This document shows positions 8,979-18,257 of a DNA stretch of 64,000 nt, piece after piece. Made by a program: the position numbers and the translations under genes. Numbering within the stretch: the stretch's first letter is position 1; each line of letters begins with the position of its first letter. The notes under the pieces were generated by a model that ran no database searches, was not told the DNA's origin, and was given only the letters and a program-made list of their open reading frames with translations. The DNA is from Pigmentiphaga sp. NML080357 (GTDB lineage: Bacteria > Pseudomonadota > Gammaproteobacteria > Burkholderiales > Burkholderiaceae_B): NCBI RefSeq assembly GCF_002188465.1, contig NZ_NINW01000058.1:96366-160365 (forward strand), written 5' to 3'.

Positions 8979-9617
8979 ATGTCTTCCCCATCCCCTGCCC
9001 CGGGTCTCTCCCGGACGGAACCCCTGCGCCCGCTGCCCAAGCTCATTTTCATGAGCCGCTGGCTGCAGCTCCCCCTCTATCTCGGACTGATCGTCGCCCA
9101 GGCGGTCTACGTCTATCATTTCTGGGTCGAGCTCGTCCATCTGATCGAGGCGGCCTTCGGCAACAAGGAAGCCATCGGCATGCTGGCCGAGGCCGTGATG
9201 CCGGTGGTGCCGGGCGCGGCTGCCGCGCCGGTTCCCGCCAAGCTCACGGAAACCACCATCATGCTCGTGGTGCTCGGCCTGATCGACGTGGTGATGATTT
9301 CCAACCTGCTCATCATGGTGATCGTGGGCGGGTACGAAACCTTCGTATCGAGGCTCCACCTTGAGGGCCATCCGGACCAGCCGGAGTGGCTGTCGCACGT
9401 CAACGCCTCGGTGCTGAAAGTGAAGCTGGGCACGGCCATCATCGGCATCTCGTCGATCCACCTGCTCAAGACCTTCATCAATGCCGCCCATTACGACGCC
9501 AAGACCATCCTGGCACAGGGCGGCATCCACCTGGCCTTCCTGCTGTCGGCGATGGCCATCGCCTACTGCGATCGACTGATGGCCCCCATGCTCAAGCAGG
9601 ACCCGCACGGACACTGA
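8979..9617 (+). CDS. UPF0114 family inner-membrane protein (YqhA-like)
   Basis: A 212-residue membrane protein. After a Pro-rich N-terminus it reads [20 protein letters not shown], then [26 protein letters not shown], which is the hallmark of the UPF0114/YqhA family; three to four transmembrane helices are visible. The function of the family is not firmly established. I chose the ATG at 8979; an in-frame upstream ATG at 8922 falls in repeat-like sequence. It is 69 bp upstream of the fumarase gene on the same strand and may be co-transcribed. Confidence 0.85.
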   Translation: MSSPSPAPGLSRTEPLRPLPKLIFMSRWLQLPLYLGLIVAQAVYVYHFWVELVHLIEAAFGNKEAIGMLAEAVMPVVPGAAAAPVPAKLTETTIMLVVLGLIDVVMISNLLIMVIVGGYETFVSRLHLEGHPDQPEWLSHVNASVLKVKLGTAIIGISSIHLLKTFINAAHYDAKTILAQGGIHLAFLLSAMAIAYCDRLMAPMLKQDPHGH

Positions 9618-9686
9618 ACGGTCCCGGCCACAACCCTACGGCGCGGCGGCATGCCAGCGCCCCACCCTTCTCTTTTCGGAGCGCCC

Positions 9687-11198
9687 ATGACTACCGTCAT
9701 CAAAGAAGAAGACCTGATCCAGTCGATCGCCGATGCGATCCAGTTCATCAGCTACTACCACCCGGTCGATTACATCCGCCACCTGGCCCGCGCCTACGAG
9801 CGCGAGCAGAACCCGGCGGCCAAGGACGCGATCGCCCAGATCCTGACCAACTCGCGCATGTGCGCCGAAGGCAAGCGTCCCATCTGCCAGGACACGGGCA
9901 TCGTCAACGTGTTCATGAAGATCGGCATGGACGTGCGCTTCGAGACCCGGCGCACCCTGCAGGAACTGTGCGACGAGGGCGTGCGCCGCGGCTACCTGAA
10001 CCCGGACAACAAGCTGCGCGCCTCGGTGCTGGCCGACCCGCAGTTCGAGCGCAAGAACACCCGCGACAACACCCCCTGTGTGCTGAGCGTGGAACTGGTC
10101 CCGGGCAACACCGTGGACGTGCAGGTCGCGGCCAAGGGCGGCGGCTCCGAGAACAAGACCAAGTTCGTCATGCTCAACCCCAGCGACTCCCTGGTGGACT
10201 GGGTGCTCAAGACCGTGCCCACGATGGGTGCCGGCTGGTGCCCGCCCGGCATGCTGGGCATCGGCATCGGCGGCACCGCCGAGAAAGCCATGCTGATGGC
10301 CAAGCAGTCGCTGATGGAAGACATCGACATGTACGAGCTGCTCCAGCGCGGCCCCAGCAACAAGCTGGAAGAACTGCGCATCGAGCTGTACGAGAAGGTC
10401 AACGCCCTGGGCATCGGCGCCCAGGGCCTGGGCGGCCTGACGACCGTCCTGGACGTCAAGATCAGCATGTTCCCCACCCACGCCGCTTCCAAGCCCGTGG
10501 CCATGATTCCCAACTGCGCCGCCACCCGCCATGCGCATTTCGTGCTGGACGGCTCCGGCGTGGCGGTGCTGACCCCGCCCTCGCTGGATGAGTGGCCCGA
10601 CGTGCACTGGGCGCCGGACTACAACAAGTCCAAGCGCGTGGACCTGAACACCCTGACCAAGGAAGAAGTCGCCTCGTGGCAACCCGGCCAGACGCTGCTG
10701 CTGTCCGGCAAGATGCTGACCGGCCGCGACGCCGCCCACAAGCGCATCCAGGACATGCTGGCCCGCGGCGAAAAACTGCCCGTGGACTTCACCAACCGCG
10801 TCATCTACTACGTCGGTCCCGTCGATCCGGTGCGCGATGAAGTGGTCGGCCCCGCCGGCCCCACCACCGCCACCCGCATGGACAAGTTCACCGACATGAT
10901 GCTGGAGAAGACGGGCCTGATCTCCATGATCGGCAAGGCCGAACGCGGCCCCGTCGCCATCGAGGCCATCCGCAAGCACAAGTCGGCCTACCTGATGGCC
11001 GTGGGCGGTTCGGCCTACCTCGTATCGAAGGCAATACGCTCGGCCAGGGTCGTGGGCTTCGAAGATCTCGGCATGGAAGCCATCTACGAATTCGAAGTGG
11101 AAGACATGCCCGTGACCGTGGCCGTGGACGCGAGCGGCACGTCGGTGCACGAGACCGGTCCCAAGACCTGGAAGGTCAAGATCGCCGAGCTGGCGTGA
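9687..11198 (+). CDS. Class I fumarate hydratase (iron-sulfur, aerobic/anaerobic type)
   Basis: TCA-cycle enzyme interconverting fumarate and malate with an oxygen-sensitive [4Fe-4S] cluster. The 503-residue protein has both the alpha-type N-terminal domain and the beta-type C-terminal domain in one chain. Candidate cluster cysteines lie in ICQDTG, in GWCPPGMLGIGIGGT and in MIPNCAATRH; the C-terminal half holds the substrate-binding GPVDPVRDEVVGPAGPTTATRMD segment. The start at 9687 is supported by TTCGGAG upstream and matches the usual N-terminus (TTVIKEED). An earlier ATG at 9651 would add twelve non-homologous residues. Confidence 0.94.
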   Translation: MTTVIKEEDLIQSIADAIQFISYYHPVDYIRHLARAYEREQNPAAKDAIAQILTNSRMCAEGKRPICQDTGIVNVFMKIGMDVRFETRRTLQELCDEGVRRGYLNPDNKLRASVLADPQFERKNTRDNTPCVLSVELVPGNTVDVQVAAKGGGSENKTKFVMLNPSDSLVDWVLKTVPTMGAGWCPPGMLGIGIGGTAEKAMLMAKQSLMEDIDMYELLQRGPSNKLEELRIELYEKVNALGIGAQGLGGLTTVLDVKISMFPTHAASKPVAMIPNCAATRHAHFVLDGSGVAVLTPPSLDEWPDVHWAPDYNKSKRVDLNTLTKEEVASWQPGQTLLLSGKMLTGRDAAHKRIQDMLARGEKLPVDFTNRVIYYVGPVDPVRDEVVGPAGPTTATRMDKFTDMMLEKTGLISMIGKAERGPVAIEAIRKHKSAYLMAVGGSAYLVSKAIRSARVVGFEDLGMEAIYEFEVEDMPVTVAVDASGTSVHETGPKTWKVKIAELA

Positions 11199-11302
11199 CC
11201 CCCCTACGCGCTTACGCGCGCCCCCCAGGCGGCGGTGCTGGCGGACCGGCGGAGCCGGATCCGCGGCACCCTGGCAGGGGGGTGGAATGGTACAGGGCCT
11301 GC

Positions 11303-12628
11303 TCAGCTACCTGAAGGCCTGAGCGCCTCGGCCGCCTGCCCCCGCGCCACGCCGCGCGCCATGTCGACCCGCCTCAGTATCGCCAGGCCGATCACGAAGA
11401 AAACGCCGGTCGACAAGATTCCCAGCCGATGATTGCCTGCCGTCGCCCAGGTCACCAGGCCATAGGTGAGCGGGCCGATGATCGATGCCAGGCGCGTCGC
11501 GAAGGTCCACAACGCGAAGAACTCCGCCAGCCGCGAAACCGGCGCCAGCGCCCCCGTCATGGCCCGCCCGGCGCTCTGGCTGGATCCCATGCACAGGCCG
11601 GCAATGGCGGCCGCCACCCAGAACCCCGCGGGGCTGCGAGCGAAAAACGCGATCAGCACCATCACGATCCAGCCCATCAGGGTCGCCGCGAGCGCCCGCC
11701 TGTGGCCGATGCGGTCCTCGACGAAACCGAACGTGAAAGCGCCAGCCGCCGCCGCGATATTGACCAGAAACACCAGCGTCATGATCTGTGTCTGGCTGAA
11801 CTTCATGACCTGGTCGGCGTAGACCGCGGCCAGCGTTATGACCACGGCGATGCCCGCCTGGTAGAAAACCCCGCAGATCAGCAACAGGCGAAAATCGGGA
11901 AAAGCCCGCGAATCGCGCCACGATGCCGCAAGCTGGCGCATGACCGCCCCAAAATCCGGCGCGCCGCCGCCCAAGGCGGCCGGACGCGCGCGCTCTCGTA
12001 GGAAAAGGAACACCGGCATGGCGGCCACCGCGAACACGCCGGCCGTCACCAGCATGGTCCAGGGCACGAACTCCGTGGCCGGCCGGCCCGCCGCCTGCGC
12101 CCCGATGACGAGCGCCAGCGACAGGCCCAGGGTCAGCATGCCGCCCACGTAGCCGAAGCTCCAGCCCCATCCCGACACGCGGCCCAGGTACTGGGGCCGG
12201 GCCAGTTCCGGCAAGAACGCGGCAATGACCGACTCGCCGATGCTGAAACAGACGTTCGAGACGATGATGGCGGGAACCGCGATCCACAGGCCCCCCGGGC
12301 CGGCCAGCGCCAGCGCGGCCGTGGCCGCGACGCAGCCCACGGTGCTGGCCGCCAGCAGGCGCTTCTTGGCCGCGCGGGCGTCGGCCCAGGCGCCCAGGCC
12401 GGGCATGGCGAGCATCACGATCAGGTAGGACAAGGACAGCGCCGCCGTCCAGGCCAGCGTGGCCCAGGAGGCGTTGCCTGCCACCACGCCGACGAAATAC
12501 GCATTGAAGACGGCCGTCAGCACGACCGTCGTATAGCCGGAATTGGCAAAGTCGTAGAGCGCCCACGCGAAGACCTCGCGCGGGCGCACGCCGGGGTTGA
12601 GCGCGCCGCGCATCGACGGCCCGGGCAT
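11303..12628 (-). CDS. UMF1/Atg22-like MFS transporter
   Basis: This 441-residue integral membrane protein has about twelve hydrophobic helices. The start of the first helix reads FAWALYDFANSGYTTVVLTAVFNAYFV, the diagnostic opening of the UMF1 (Atg22-like) branch of the major facilitator superfamily. The two halves are joined by a loop with FLFLRERARP. Substrates are unknown; a nutrient or metabolite exporter is likely. I chose the ATG at 12628 over one at 12613 because both lie before the first helix and the former leaves a 25-bp gap to the upstream GlcG gene. The Shine-Dalgarno is weak for either. Confidence 0.82.
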   Translation of the reverse strand: MPGPSMRGALNPGVRPREVFAWALYDFANSGYTTVVLTAVFNAYFVGVVAGNASWATLAWTAALSLSYLIVMLAMPGLGAWADARAAKKRLLAASTVGCVAATAALALAGPGGLWIAVPAIIVSNVCFSIGESVIAAFLPELARPQYLGRVSGWGWSFGYVGGMLTLGLSLALVIGAQAAGRPATEFVPWTMLVTAGVFAVAAMPVFLFLRERARPAALGGGAPDFGAVMRQLAASWRDSRAFPDFRLLLICGVFYQAGIAVVITLAAVYADQVMKFSQTQIMTLVFLVNIAAAAGAFTFGFVEDRIGHRRALAATLMGWIVMVLIAFFARSPAGFWVAAAIAGLCMGSSQSAGRAMTGALAPVSRLAEFFALWTFATRLASIIGPLTYGLVTWATAGNHRLGILSTGVFFVIGLAILRRVDMARGVARGQAAEALRPSGS

Positions 12629-12653
12629 GGCGGTCAACCCGGCCTGCCGATGC

Positions 12654-13061
12654 TCAGATCCCGAGCGCGGCAATGCCGGCGCGGGCGATTTGCGCATCCT
12701 CGTTCGACTTAACGCCGGAAACGCCGACCGCGGCGATGGTCTCGCCCTCGACCACGACGGGCACGCCGCCTTCGAGCATGCCATGAATGGTGGGAACCGA
12801 CAGGAACGAGGTGCGGCCGTTGTTGATCACTTCCTCGTAGACCTTGGATTCGCGGCGCCCCAGCGCGGCGGTGTGGGCCTTGGCGGGAGCGATGTGCGAG
12901 GAAATGGCCGGCGCGCCGTCCAGGCGCAGCAGGCCCAGCAGATGGCCGCCGTCATCCACGACGGCGATCGTCACCGCCCACTTGTTGGCGAGGGCCTCGG
13001 CTTCGGCGGCGGCCAGGATCTTCTTGACGTCGTCGGCGGTCAGGACGTGCTTGGTCTTCAT
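12654..13061 (-). CDS. GlcG/HbpS family protein (DUF336)
   Basis: A 135-residue soluble protein. ALANKWAVTIAVVDDGGHLLGLLRLDGA, followed by KAHTAALGRRES and VGVSGVKSNEDAQIARAGIAAL, are the conserved blocks of the GlcG/HbpS family. Some members bind haem or cobalamin and sense redox stress; others lie in glycolate or diol operons. No signal peptide is present, unlike the secreted HbpS. It is co-oriented with the MFS gene 25 bp downstream, which may form a two-gene unit. Function here is unassigned. Confidence 0.85.
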   Translation of the reverse strand: MKTKHVLTADDVKKILAAAEAEALANKWAVTIAVVDDGGHLLGLLRLDGAPAISSHIAPAKAHTAALGRRESKVYEEVINNGRTSFLSVPTIHGMLEGGVPVVVEGETIAAVGVSGVKSNEDAQIARAGIAALGI

Positions 13062-13143
13062 GGAACGGAATCCTCGTTGGGGGAAAACCTGCGATTTTAG
13101 GGTGTCCCCTTGCAGGATTTATATCGTTGCACGCACAAGTGCA

Positions 13144-13173
13144 TTGACCTGGGCGCCGGCAAAGCGGTATCTT
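13144..13173 (+). promoter_or_regulatory. Sigma70-type promoter for the NlpC/P60 gene
   Basis: TTGACC (13144-13149) and TATCTT (13168-13173) are separated by 18 bp and lie 46 bp upstream of the chosen start codon. An inverted repeat TGCAC/GTGCA (13128-13143) sits directly before the -35 element. This is pattern matching only. Confidence 0.4.
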
Positions 13174-13219
13174 AGCGCCACTTTTGCATCATCCTACGCG
13201 TCCGCGTCCCGCTATACGA

Positions 13220-13954
13220 ATGAAAAAGGCCCCCCAGCCCCTTCGCCTGCATGCATCCCGGCCGTTGTTCCCCGCCGGGCGGACGAAGGTCCGGACGGCT
13301 GGACGCAAACTGGCGGTCATCGTGGGATTCGCCACGCTGGCTGGCTGCGCCACCCAATCCCCCACGCCCGGCGGCGGCGCCACCATGGCCGGCGTGCCGG
13401 ACACCGCCGGCAAACGCACGGCTCGCTACAGCCTGCCCACGCACCCCATTCCCTCCTGGCGCGACGGCCTCGTCACCCCGCCCCGCGCCGAGACGCCGGC
13501 GGATCCGGAGAAAATCCTTTCGGGGGAATGGCAGGACGATCCGTCCGAGACCGACTCGGCCAATGTGGCGGAATTGGCCACCTACGCCTTGAACTATCTC
13601 GGCGTTCCCTATCGCATGGGCGGCTCCTCGCCCGAGGCGGGCTTCGATTGCAGCGGACTGGTCGGCTATGTCAGCCGCGAAGTCCTGGGCCTGCAACTGC
13701 CGCGCCGGGCCGAGGAAATGAGTCGCATAGGCGAGCCGGTCAAGATAAGCGAACTGCAGCCGGGCGACCTGGTGTTCTACAACACCCTGCGCCGCAAGTT
13801 CTCGCACGTGGGCATCTATCTGGGCGACGGCCGCTTCGTGCACTCGCCCTCTTCCGGCGGCGTGGTCCGCATCGAAAGCATGGACCTGGCGTACTGGAAG
13901 AAGCGCTTCAATGGCGCGCGGCGCCTGGCTTCCGCCGAATCAGCTTCACGGTGA
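13220..13954 (+). CDS. NlpC/P60 family peptidoglycan endopeptidase lipoprotein
   Basis: A 244-residue cell-wall hydrolase. After a basic N-terminus a hydrophobic stretch ends in the lipobox LAGC (Cys43), so the protein is probably an outer-membrane lipoprotein. The C-terminal domain has the catalytic cysteine in FDCSGLVGYV and the histidine in FSHVGIYLGDGRFVHSPS, the NlpC/P60 arrangement of enzymes that cut within peptidoglycan stem peptides. I chose the first ATG (13220); it lacks a clear Shine-Dalgarno, and a TTG at 13184 is an alternative. The last 47 bp overlap the 3' end of the convergent DUF2325 gene. Confidence 0.88.
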   Translation: MKKAPQPLRLHASRPLFPAGRTKVRTAGRKLAVIVGFATLAGCATQSPTPGGGATMAGVPDTAGKRTARYSLPTHPIPSWRDGLVTPPRAETPADPEKILSGEWQDDPSETDSANVAELATYALNYLGVPYRMGGSSPEAGFDCSGLVGYVSREVLGLQLPRRAEEMSRIGEPVKISELQPGDLVFYNTLRRKFSHVGIYLGDGRFVHSPSSGGVVRIESMDLAYWKKRFNGARRLASAESASR

Positions 13955-14291
13955 CCTCTTCCGCCTCCCGCGCGCACGCCTCTCCGGCCTGGGCGCCGCA
14001 CAGTCCACAGTTCTGAAGGGCTTGCTGCATCGAGCATACCGAGCGGCGGCAAGCGACGACCTGTATGCCGGAGCGCTGCGCAGCCTGCCTGAACGCTTTC
14101 ATGACGTTGTGGCCGAGGAAATCGGTCAGCAGGATCAGCAACTCCGTTCCCGACGGCAGCTGCAGCGTTTTTTTCTGATGCGCCGGATCGCGGCCACTGA
14201 TGTGATGCGTGATGGCGATGTTGTGCCCCTTCAGCAGGTCGGGAATGTTGCCTAGCCGGTCGGCCCCGACGACGACTGCGCTGACTGCCAT
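13908..14291 (-). CDS. DUF2325 domain protein, probably iron-regulated
   Basis: A 127-residue protein starting AVSAVVVGADRLGNIPDLL, typical of the DUF2325 family, which resembles a small Rossmann-like fold of unknown function. The C-terminal half carries several cysteines (VACRRSVC, NCGLCG, EAC) that could bind a metal or cluster. I chose the ATG at 14291 because CGGAG lies six bases upstream; the ATG at 14306 has no such site. Two Fur-box-like elements lie 34-83 bp upstream, so the gene is probably induced by iron limitation. Its 3' end overlaps the convergent NlpC gene by 47 bp. Role unknown. Confidence 0.8.
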   Translation of the reverse strand: MAVSAVVVGADRLGNIPDLLKGHNIAITHHISGRDPAHQKKTLQLPSGTELLILLTDFLGHNVMKAFRQAAQRSGIQVVACRRSVCSMQQALQNCGLCGAQAGEACAREAEEVTVKLIRRKPGAARH

Positions 14292-14324
14292 GGTGATCTC
14301 CGTCATGTCGAATACATCGCCAAA

Positions 14325-14374
14325 TGATAATCATTCTCGTTATAGAGTCAACAAGAATGAGATGGATTCTCATT
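14325..14374 (-). promoter_or_regulatory. Two Fur-box-like operators upstream of the DUF2325 gene
   Basis: TGATAATCATTCTCG (14325-14339) matches the 7-1-7 Fur model TGATAAT-N-ATTATCA with two mismatches. A second imperfect copy, TGAGATGGATTCTCA (14358-14372), lies within the inverted repeat AATGAGA-N5-TCTCATT (14356-14374). Both sit in the AT-rich region between the DUF2325 start and the next gene. In related bacteria such paired sites give strong iron-dependent repression. Confidence 0.7.
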
Positions 14375-14468
14375 TGATTAAACTAATCGACATCGCCCCG
14401 GAGATAGGGAACTCAAATGCATGCGGACGGGCCCCCTGCCCGTCCGTGCCATTGCGAGCAAAGGAAGG

Positions 14469-15416
14469 TCAGCCCTGCTCGGCCGGCTTGATGGCATTCT
14501 GCACCACCTCGCGGGTCAGGTTGGGCGCGAGCAGCTCGACGAAGGTATAGACATAGTCGCGCAGGAAGGTGCCGGACTTCATGCCGATGCGGCTGGTATG
14601 CATGCCGAACAACCGGCCCACGGGCAGCCCGACCAGCCCGCTGTCGCGCTTGGGATCGTAGGCCACGCCCGCGATGATGCCCACGCCCAGCCCCAGCTCC
14701 ACGTACGTCTTGATGACGTCGGCGTCGATGGCCTCGAGCACGAAATCGGGATGGACTTCCTGCGAGCTGAAGGCCTGGTCGATGGCTCCCCGGCCCGCGA
14801 ATGCGCGGTCGTAGGTGATAATGGGATACTGCGCGAGCTGCTCCAGCGTCAGCTTCTTGGCCTGGGAGGACGTGAGTTGCGCCAGCGGATGCTCCGGCGT
14901 GACTACCACCACGTGTTCCCAGGTATAGCATGGCAGCGTCACCATGCCGGGCGTCAGCGCCAGCGCCTCGGTCGCCACGGCCAGATCGGCCTGCTCGTTG
15001 AGCACCATGTCGGCCAGCTGGCCGGGGCTGCCCTGGATCAGCGACAAATGGACCTTGGGGAACAGCTTGCGGAACGCGGGAATCACCTGCGGCAGCGCAT
15101 AGCGCGCCTGGGTATGCGTGCAGGCGATGGTCAGCCCGCCCTCGTCGCGCCGCGCGTATTCATCGCTGACCTTCTTGAGATTGTCCACCTCGCGCATGAT
15201 GCGGTCGACGATCTGCGACACGGCCAGGCCGGGCTTGGTCAGGCCCTTGATGCGCTTGCCGTGGCGTTCGAAGATCTTCACGCCCAATTCGTCTTCCAGC
15301 TCGATAATGGCCTTGGAAACCCCCGGCTGCGACGTGTAGAGCATGCGCGCCGCTTCGGTCAGGTTGAAGTCGCGACGCACGGTTTCCCGGACGAATTTGA
15401 ATTGCTGCAGGTTCAT
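14469..15416 (-). CDS. cysB: CysB-family LysR-type transcriptional regulator
   Basis: A 315-residue LysR-type regulator. The N-terminal helix-turn-helix (MNLQQFKFVRETVRRDFNLT, LYTSQPGVSKAI) and the linker LTKPG are those of CysB/Cbl, which activate sulfate assimilation genes in response to N-acetylserine. The co-inducer domain contains TTHTQARYALP-like and QGSPGQLADMV segments found in CysB proteins (here THTQARYALP). I use the ATG at 15416 since CysB proteins begin MNLQQ; a GTG at 15428 is also open. No cys biosynthetic gene is adjacent, so a Cbl-like role cannot be excluded. Confidence 0.85.
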   Translation of the reverse strand: MNLQQFKFVRETVRRDFNLTEAARMLYTSQPGVSKAIIELEDELGVKIFERHGKRIKGLTKPGLAVSQIVDRIMREVDNLKKVSDEYARRDEGGLTIACTHTQARYALPQVIPAFRKLFPKVHLSLIQGSPGQLADMVLNEQADLAVATEALALTPGMVTLPCYTWEHVVVVTPEHPLAQLTSSQAKKLTLEQLAQYPIITYDRAFAGRGAIDQAFSSQEVHPDFVLEAIDADVIKTYVELGLGVGIIAGVAYDPKRDSGLVGLPVGRLFGMHTSRIGMKSGTFLRDYVYTFVELLAPNLTREVVQNAIKPAEQG

Positions 15417-15576
15417 GGTGCGGTTCACTATGATCGGCCATCCAACCCGCTCCAGCAGGTTCTGGCAACCGATAGATCATAATGTAATATACGACCTGCT
15501 CTTAATGCTATTTAGTAATTAGCATAGTCGGTTTTTGCAGCATGGCGGCCGCACAACCGCCCGGCGCGCGGTCTCG

Positions 15577-16656
15577 TCACCCGCCCTTCGGCGCCTTCAC
15601 CCTGAGCCGGAAGTACATCAGCGCCCCGGTCAGCAGCGCCACCGCGCCGTGCAAGGCCACCAGGGCGACGAAGAAATCGACCCGTCCGTTGTTCACCCAT
15701 GCCTTGGCCAGGTTGACCATGTTCAGGTAGAACAAGGCCACCAGCAGCGCGATCACCACGTCGCCCGAGCGGCCGAGGCGGGGATTCACCGCCCCCAGGG
15801 GAATGGCCAGCAAAGCGAGGTTGATGGCCAGCAGCGGCATGCTGACGCGCCACAGCATCTCGCCCGCGGCGCCCGGTCCGCCATCGCGAAGCAGCTGCAT
15901 GGTCGAGCGCGCCTTGGTGGAGAGATCGTCGGGCGAGACCGGGCCCTTGCTCTCCATGCGCACGCCGTATTTCTCGAAGCTCGTCAGCCGGAACTCCGGC
16001 GTGCCGGGCACGAACTCATAGCGGTGGCCCGACTCCAGGACCATGAAACGGTCGCCATTGGGCTGGTCTTCCTGCGCCCCCGCCCCGGACACCAGCACGT
16101 TGAGCCGGCCGTTCTCGATCCAGCGGGCGAATACGTTCTGGACGCGGTCGATCGTGTCGGTGGCCGACTCCACGTAGAACACGCGATCGATGCCGCTGGA
16201 TTCGAGGAACTGGCCGGGGGTGACCTTGGAGACGTCGGAGCGCTGCTCGTAGCGCTGGCGATAGTCGGCGATCTGCCTTTGCGCCCACGGAGAGCCCGCG
16301 AGCGTCAGGAGGGCGACCAGCACGGCGGACGGAATGGCAAAGCGCAGGATGGGCTTGAACCAGTCGAACAGGCTCAGGCCGCTGGAGAACCAGACCACCA
16401 TTTCCGACTCGCGGTAGTTGCGCGTCACGGTAGTGAGCGCGGCGATGAACACCGATACGGCGATGATGGTCGGAAGGGCATTGATGGACGAGAACGCCGC
16501 GATGCCCATGACCACGTCGGCCCCGATGCGCCCGGCCGCCGCCTCGCCCAGCAGGCGCACCAGCAAGACGCTGATCCACACGACCACCAGCGTGGAGAAG
16601 ACCACGCTGGCATGGCTGACCAATTCGTCTTTGACGGAGCGCTGAAACAGGGACAC
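15577..16656 (-). CDS. lptF: Lipopolysaccharide export permease LptF
   Basis: A 359-residue inner-membrane protein of the LptF/LptG (YjgP/YjgQ) family. It starts SLFQRSVKDELVSHASVVFSTLVVVW, close to LptF N-termini, has about six membrane helices (three at each end) and a central periplasmic beta-jellyroll region from about residue 125 to 255. With LptG and the ATPase LptB it extracts lipopolysaccharide from the inner membrane. It diverges from pepA, the usual neighbour in this class, with a 76-bp shared promoter region. The expected lptG partner does not follow it; a CysB-type regulator does. Confidence 0.9.
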   Translation of the reverse strand: MSLFQRSVKDELVSHASVVFSTLVVVWISVLLVRLLGEAAAGRIGADVVMGIAAFSSINALPTIIAVSVFIAALTTVTRNYRESEMVVWFSSGLSLFDWFKPILRFAIPSAVLVALLTLAGSPWAQRQIADYRQRYEQRSDVSKVTPGQFLESSGIDRVFYVESATDTIDRVQNVFARWIENGRLNVLVSGAGAQEDQPNGDRFMVLESGHRYEFVPGTPEFRLTSFEKYGVRMESKGPVSPDDLSTKARSTMQLLRDGGPGAAGEMLWRVSMPLLAINLALLAIPLGAVNPRLGRSGDVVIALLVALFYLNMVNLAKAWVNNGRVDFFVALVALHGAVALLTGALMYFRLRVKAPKGG

Positions 16657-16732
16657 GGTACTGGCCTGTGCGAGGGACCCGCATCTGCGGGATAATTGAC
16701 GATCTCGCGACTACATACAGGAAGAATCGCGC

Positions 16733-18244
16733 ATGGACTTTAGCACACAGACCTCCGCCCCCGAGAAAATCAAGACCGCCGCGCTGGTGGTCGGCGTCTT
16801 CGCCGAGGGCGTGCTCACGCCGGCCGCCGATGCCGTCGATCGCGCGGCGCAGGGCGCGGTGCGCGCCGCCGTCAAGACCGACTTCAAGGGCAAGGCGGGC
16901 GAAACGCTGGTGCTGAGGTCCCTGCCCGGCGTGGCGGCCCAGCGGGTCGTGCTGGCCGGGCTGGGCCCGCAAGATGCATTCTCTCCCAAAGTGCTGGCGG
17001 CCGCCTGCCGGGCTTCGTTGTCGGTCGCCGCCGCCCTGGGCGTGGCCGAGGCCGTGTCGGCACTGGCGGCCGTACCCATGCAGGCGGCCGACGTCCGCAG
17101 CCGGGCGCGCCTTGCGGCGATCGCCGCCGGAGATGTGACGTATCGTTTCGATGCCACTTTCGGCAAGCGCGAGGCCGTGGGCCGTCCCAAGCTCGCCCGA
17201 CTGGCCCTGGCGGTCGAGCGCGCCGACGCCAAGGAGGCCGAGGCCGGCCTGCGCGAAGGCAGCGCCATCGCCAGCGGCATGTCGCTCGCGCGCGACCTCG
17301 GCAACCTGCCGGGCAACGTCTGCACGCCCACTTATCTGGGCGAGACCGCCAAGAAGCTGGGCCGCACGCACAAACTCAAGGTCGAGGTGCTGGACCGCAA
17401 GCAGATCGAGGCGCTCAAGATGGGCTCCTTCCTGTCGGTGGCGCGCGGCTCGGACGAACCGCCCAAGTTCATCGTGATGCGCTACGAAGGCGCGAGGCAG
17501 AAGCCCGCCGGCCGCGGCAAGGCGGCGGCTCCCGGCGGGCCCGTCGTGCTGGTCGGCAAGGGCATCACTTTCGATGCCGGCGGCATCTCGCTCAAGCCCG
17601 CCGCCGGCATGGACGAGATGAAATACGACATGTGCGGCGCCGCGAGCGTCTTCGGCACCCTGCGCGCCGTGGCCGAGCTGGGCCTGCCGCTGGACGTGAT
17701 AGGCGTCGTGCCGACCTGCGAGAACCTGCCCAGCGGCCGCGCCAACAAGCCGGGCGACGTGGTCACCACCATGTCGGGCCAGACGGTCGAGATCCTCAAC
17801 ACCGATGCCGAGGGACGGCTGATCCTGTGCGATGCCCTGACCTACGTCGAACGTTTCAAGCCGGCGGCGGTGATCGACATCGCCACGCTCACCGGCGCAT
17901 GCGTCACGGCCCTGGGCCACGTCAACACCGGCCTGTTCACCCATGACGACGCCCTGGCCGACACCCTGATCGGCGTGTCGCGCCAGGCGCTCGATCCGGT
18001 CTGGCGCCTGCCCCTGGACGACGAATACCAGGAACAGCTCAAGTCCAACTTCGCCGACATGGCCAACATCGGGGGGCCGCCCGCCGGCGCCGTCACCGCC
18101 GCGTGCTTCCTGTCGCGCTTCGCCAAGGGCTATCGCTGGGCCCACCTGGACATCGCCGGCACGGCATGGCGCAGCGGCAAGGACAAGGGAGCCACGGGCC
18201 GGCCCGTGCCGCTGCTGACGCAATACCTGTTGTCCCTGAGCTGA
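16733..18244 (+). CDS. pepA: Leucyl aminopeptidase (PepA, M17 family)
   Basis: Cytoplasmic two-metal aminopeptidase of 503 residues, the usual size. The catalytic domain contains [15 protein letters not shown] with the metal-binding lysine and aspartate, the D-M-C-G-A helix, and the M17 signature [10 protein letters not shown]. The N-terminal domain is less conserved. A CAGGAAG site precedes the ATG. PepA removes N-terminal residues from peptides; in E. coli it is also a DNA-binding accessory protein. It is followed after 13 bp by holC, an arrangement common across proteobacteria. Confidence 0.95.
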   Translation: MDFSTQTSAPEKIKTAALVVGVFAEGVLTPAADAVDRAAQGAVRAAVKTDFKGKAGETLVLRSLPGVAAQRVVLAGLGPQDAFSPKVLAAACRASLSVAAALGVAEAVSALAAVPMQAADVRSRARLAAIAAGDVTYRFDATFGKREAVGRPKLARLALAVERADAKEAEAGLREGSAIASGMSLARDLGNLPGNVCTPTYLGETAKKLGRTHKLKVEVLDRKQIEALKMGSFLSVARGSDEPPKFIVMRYEGARQKPAGRGKAAAPGGPVVLVGKGITFDAGGISLKPAAGMDEMKYDMCGAASVFGTLRAVAELGLPLDVIGVVPTCENLPSGRANKPGDVVTTMSGQTVEILNTDAEGRLILCDALTYVERFKPAAVIDIATLTGACVTALGHVNTGLFTHDDALADTLIGVSRQALDPVWRLPLDDEYQEQLKSNFADMANIGGPPAGAVTAACFLSRFAKGYRWAHLDIAGTAWRSGKDKGATGRPVPLLTQYLLSLS

Positions 18245-18257
18245 ACCCCGCCCGCCC

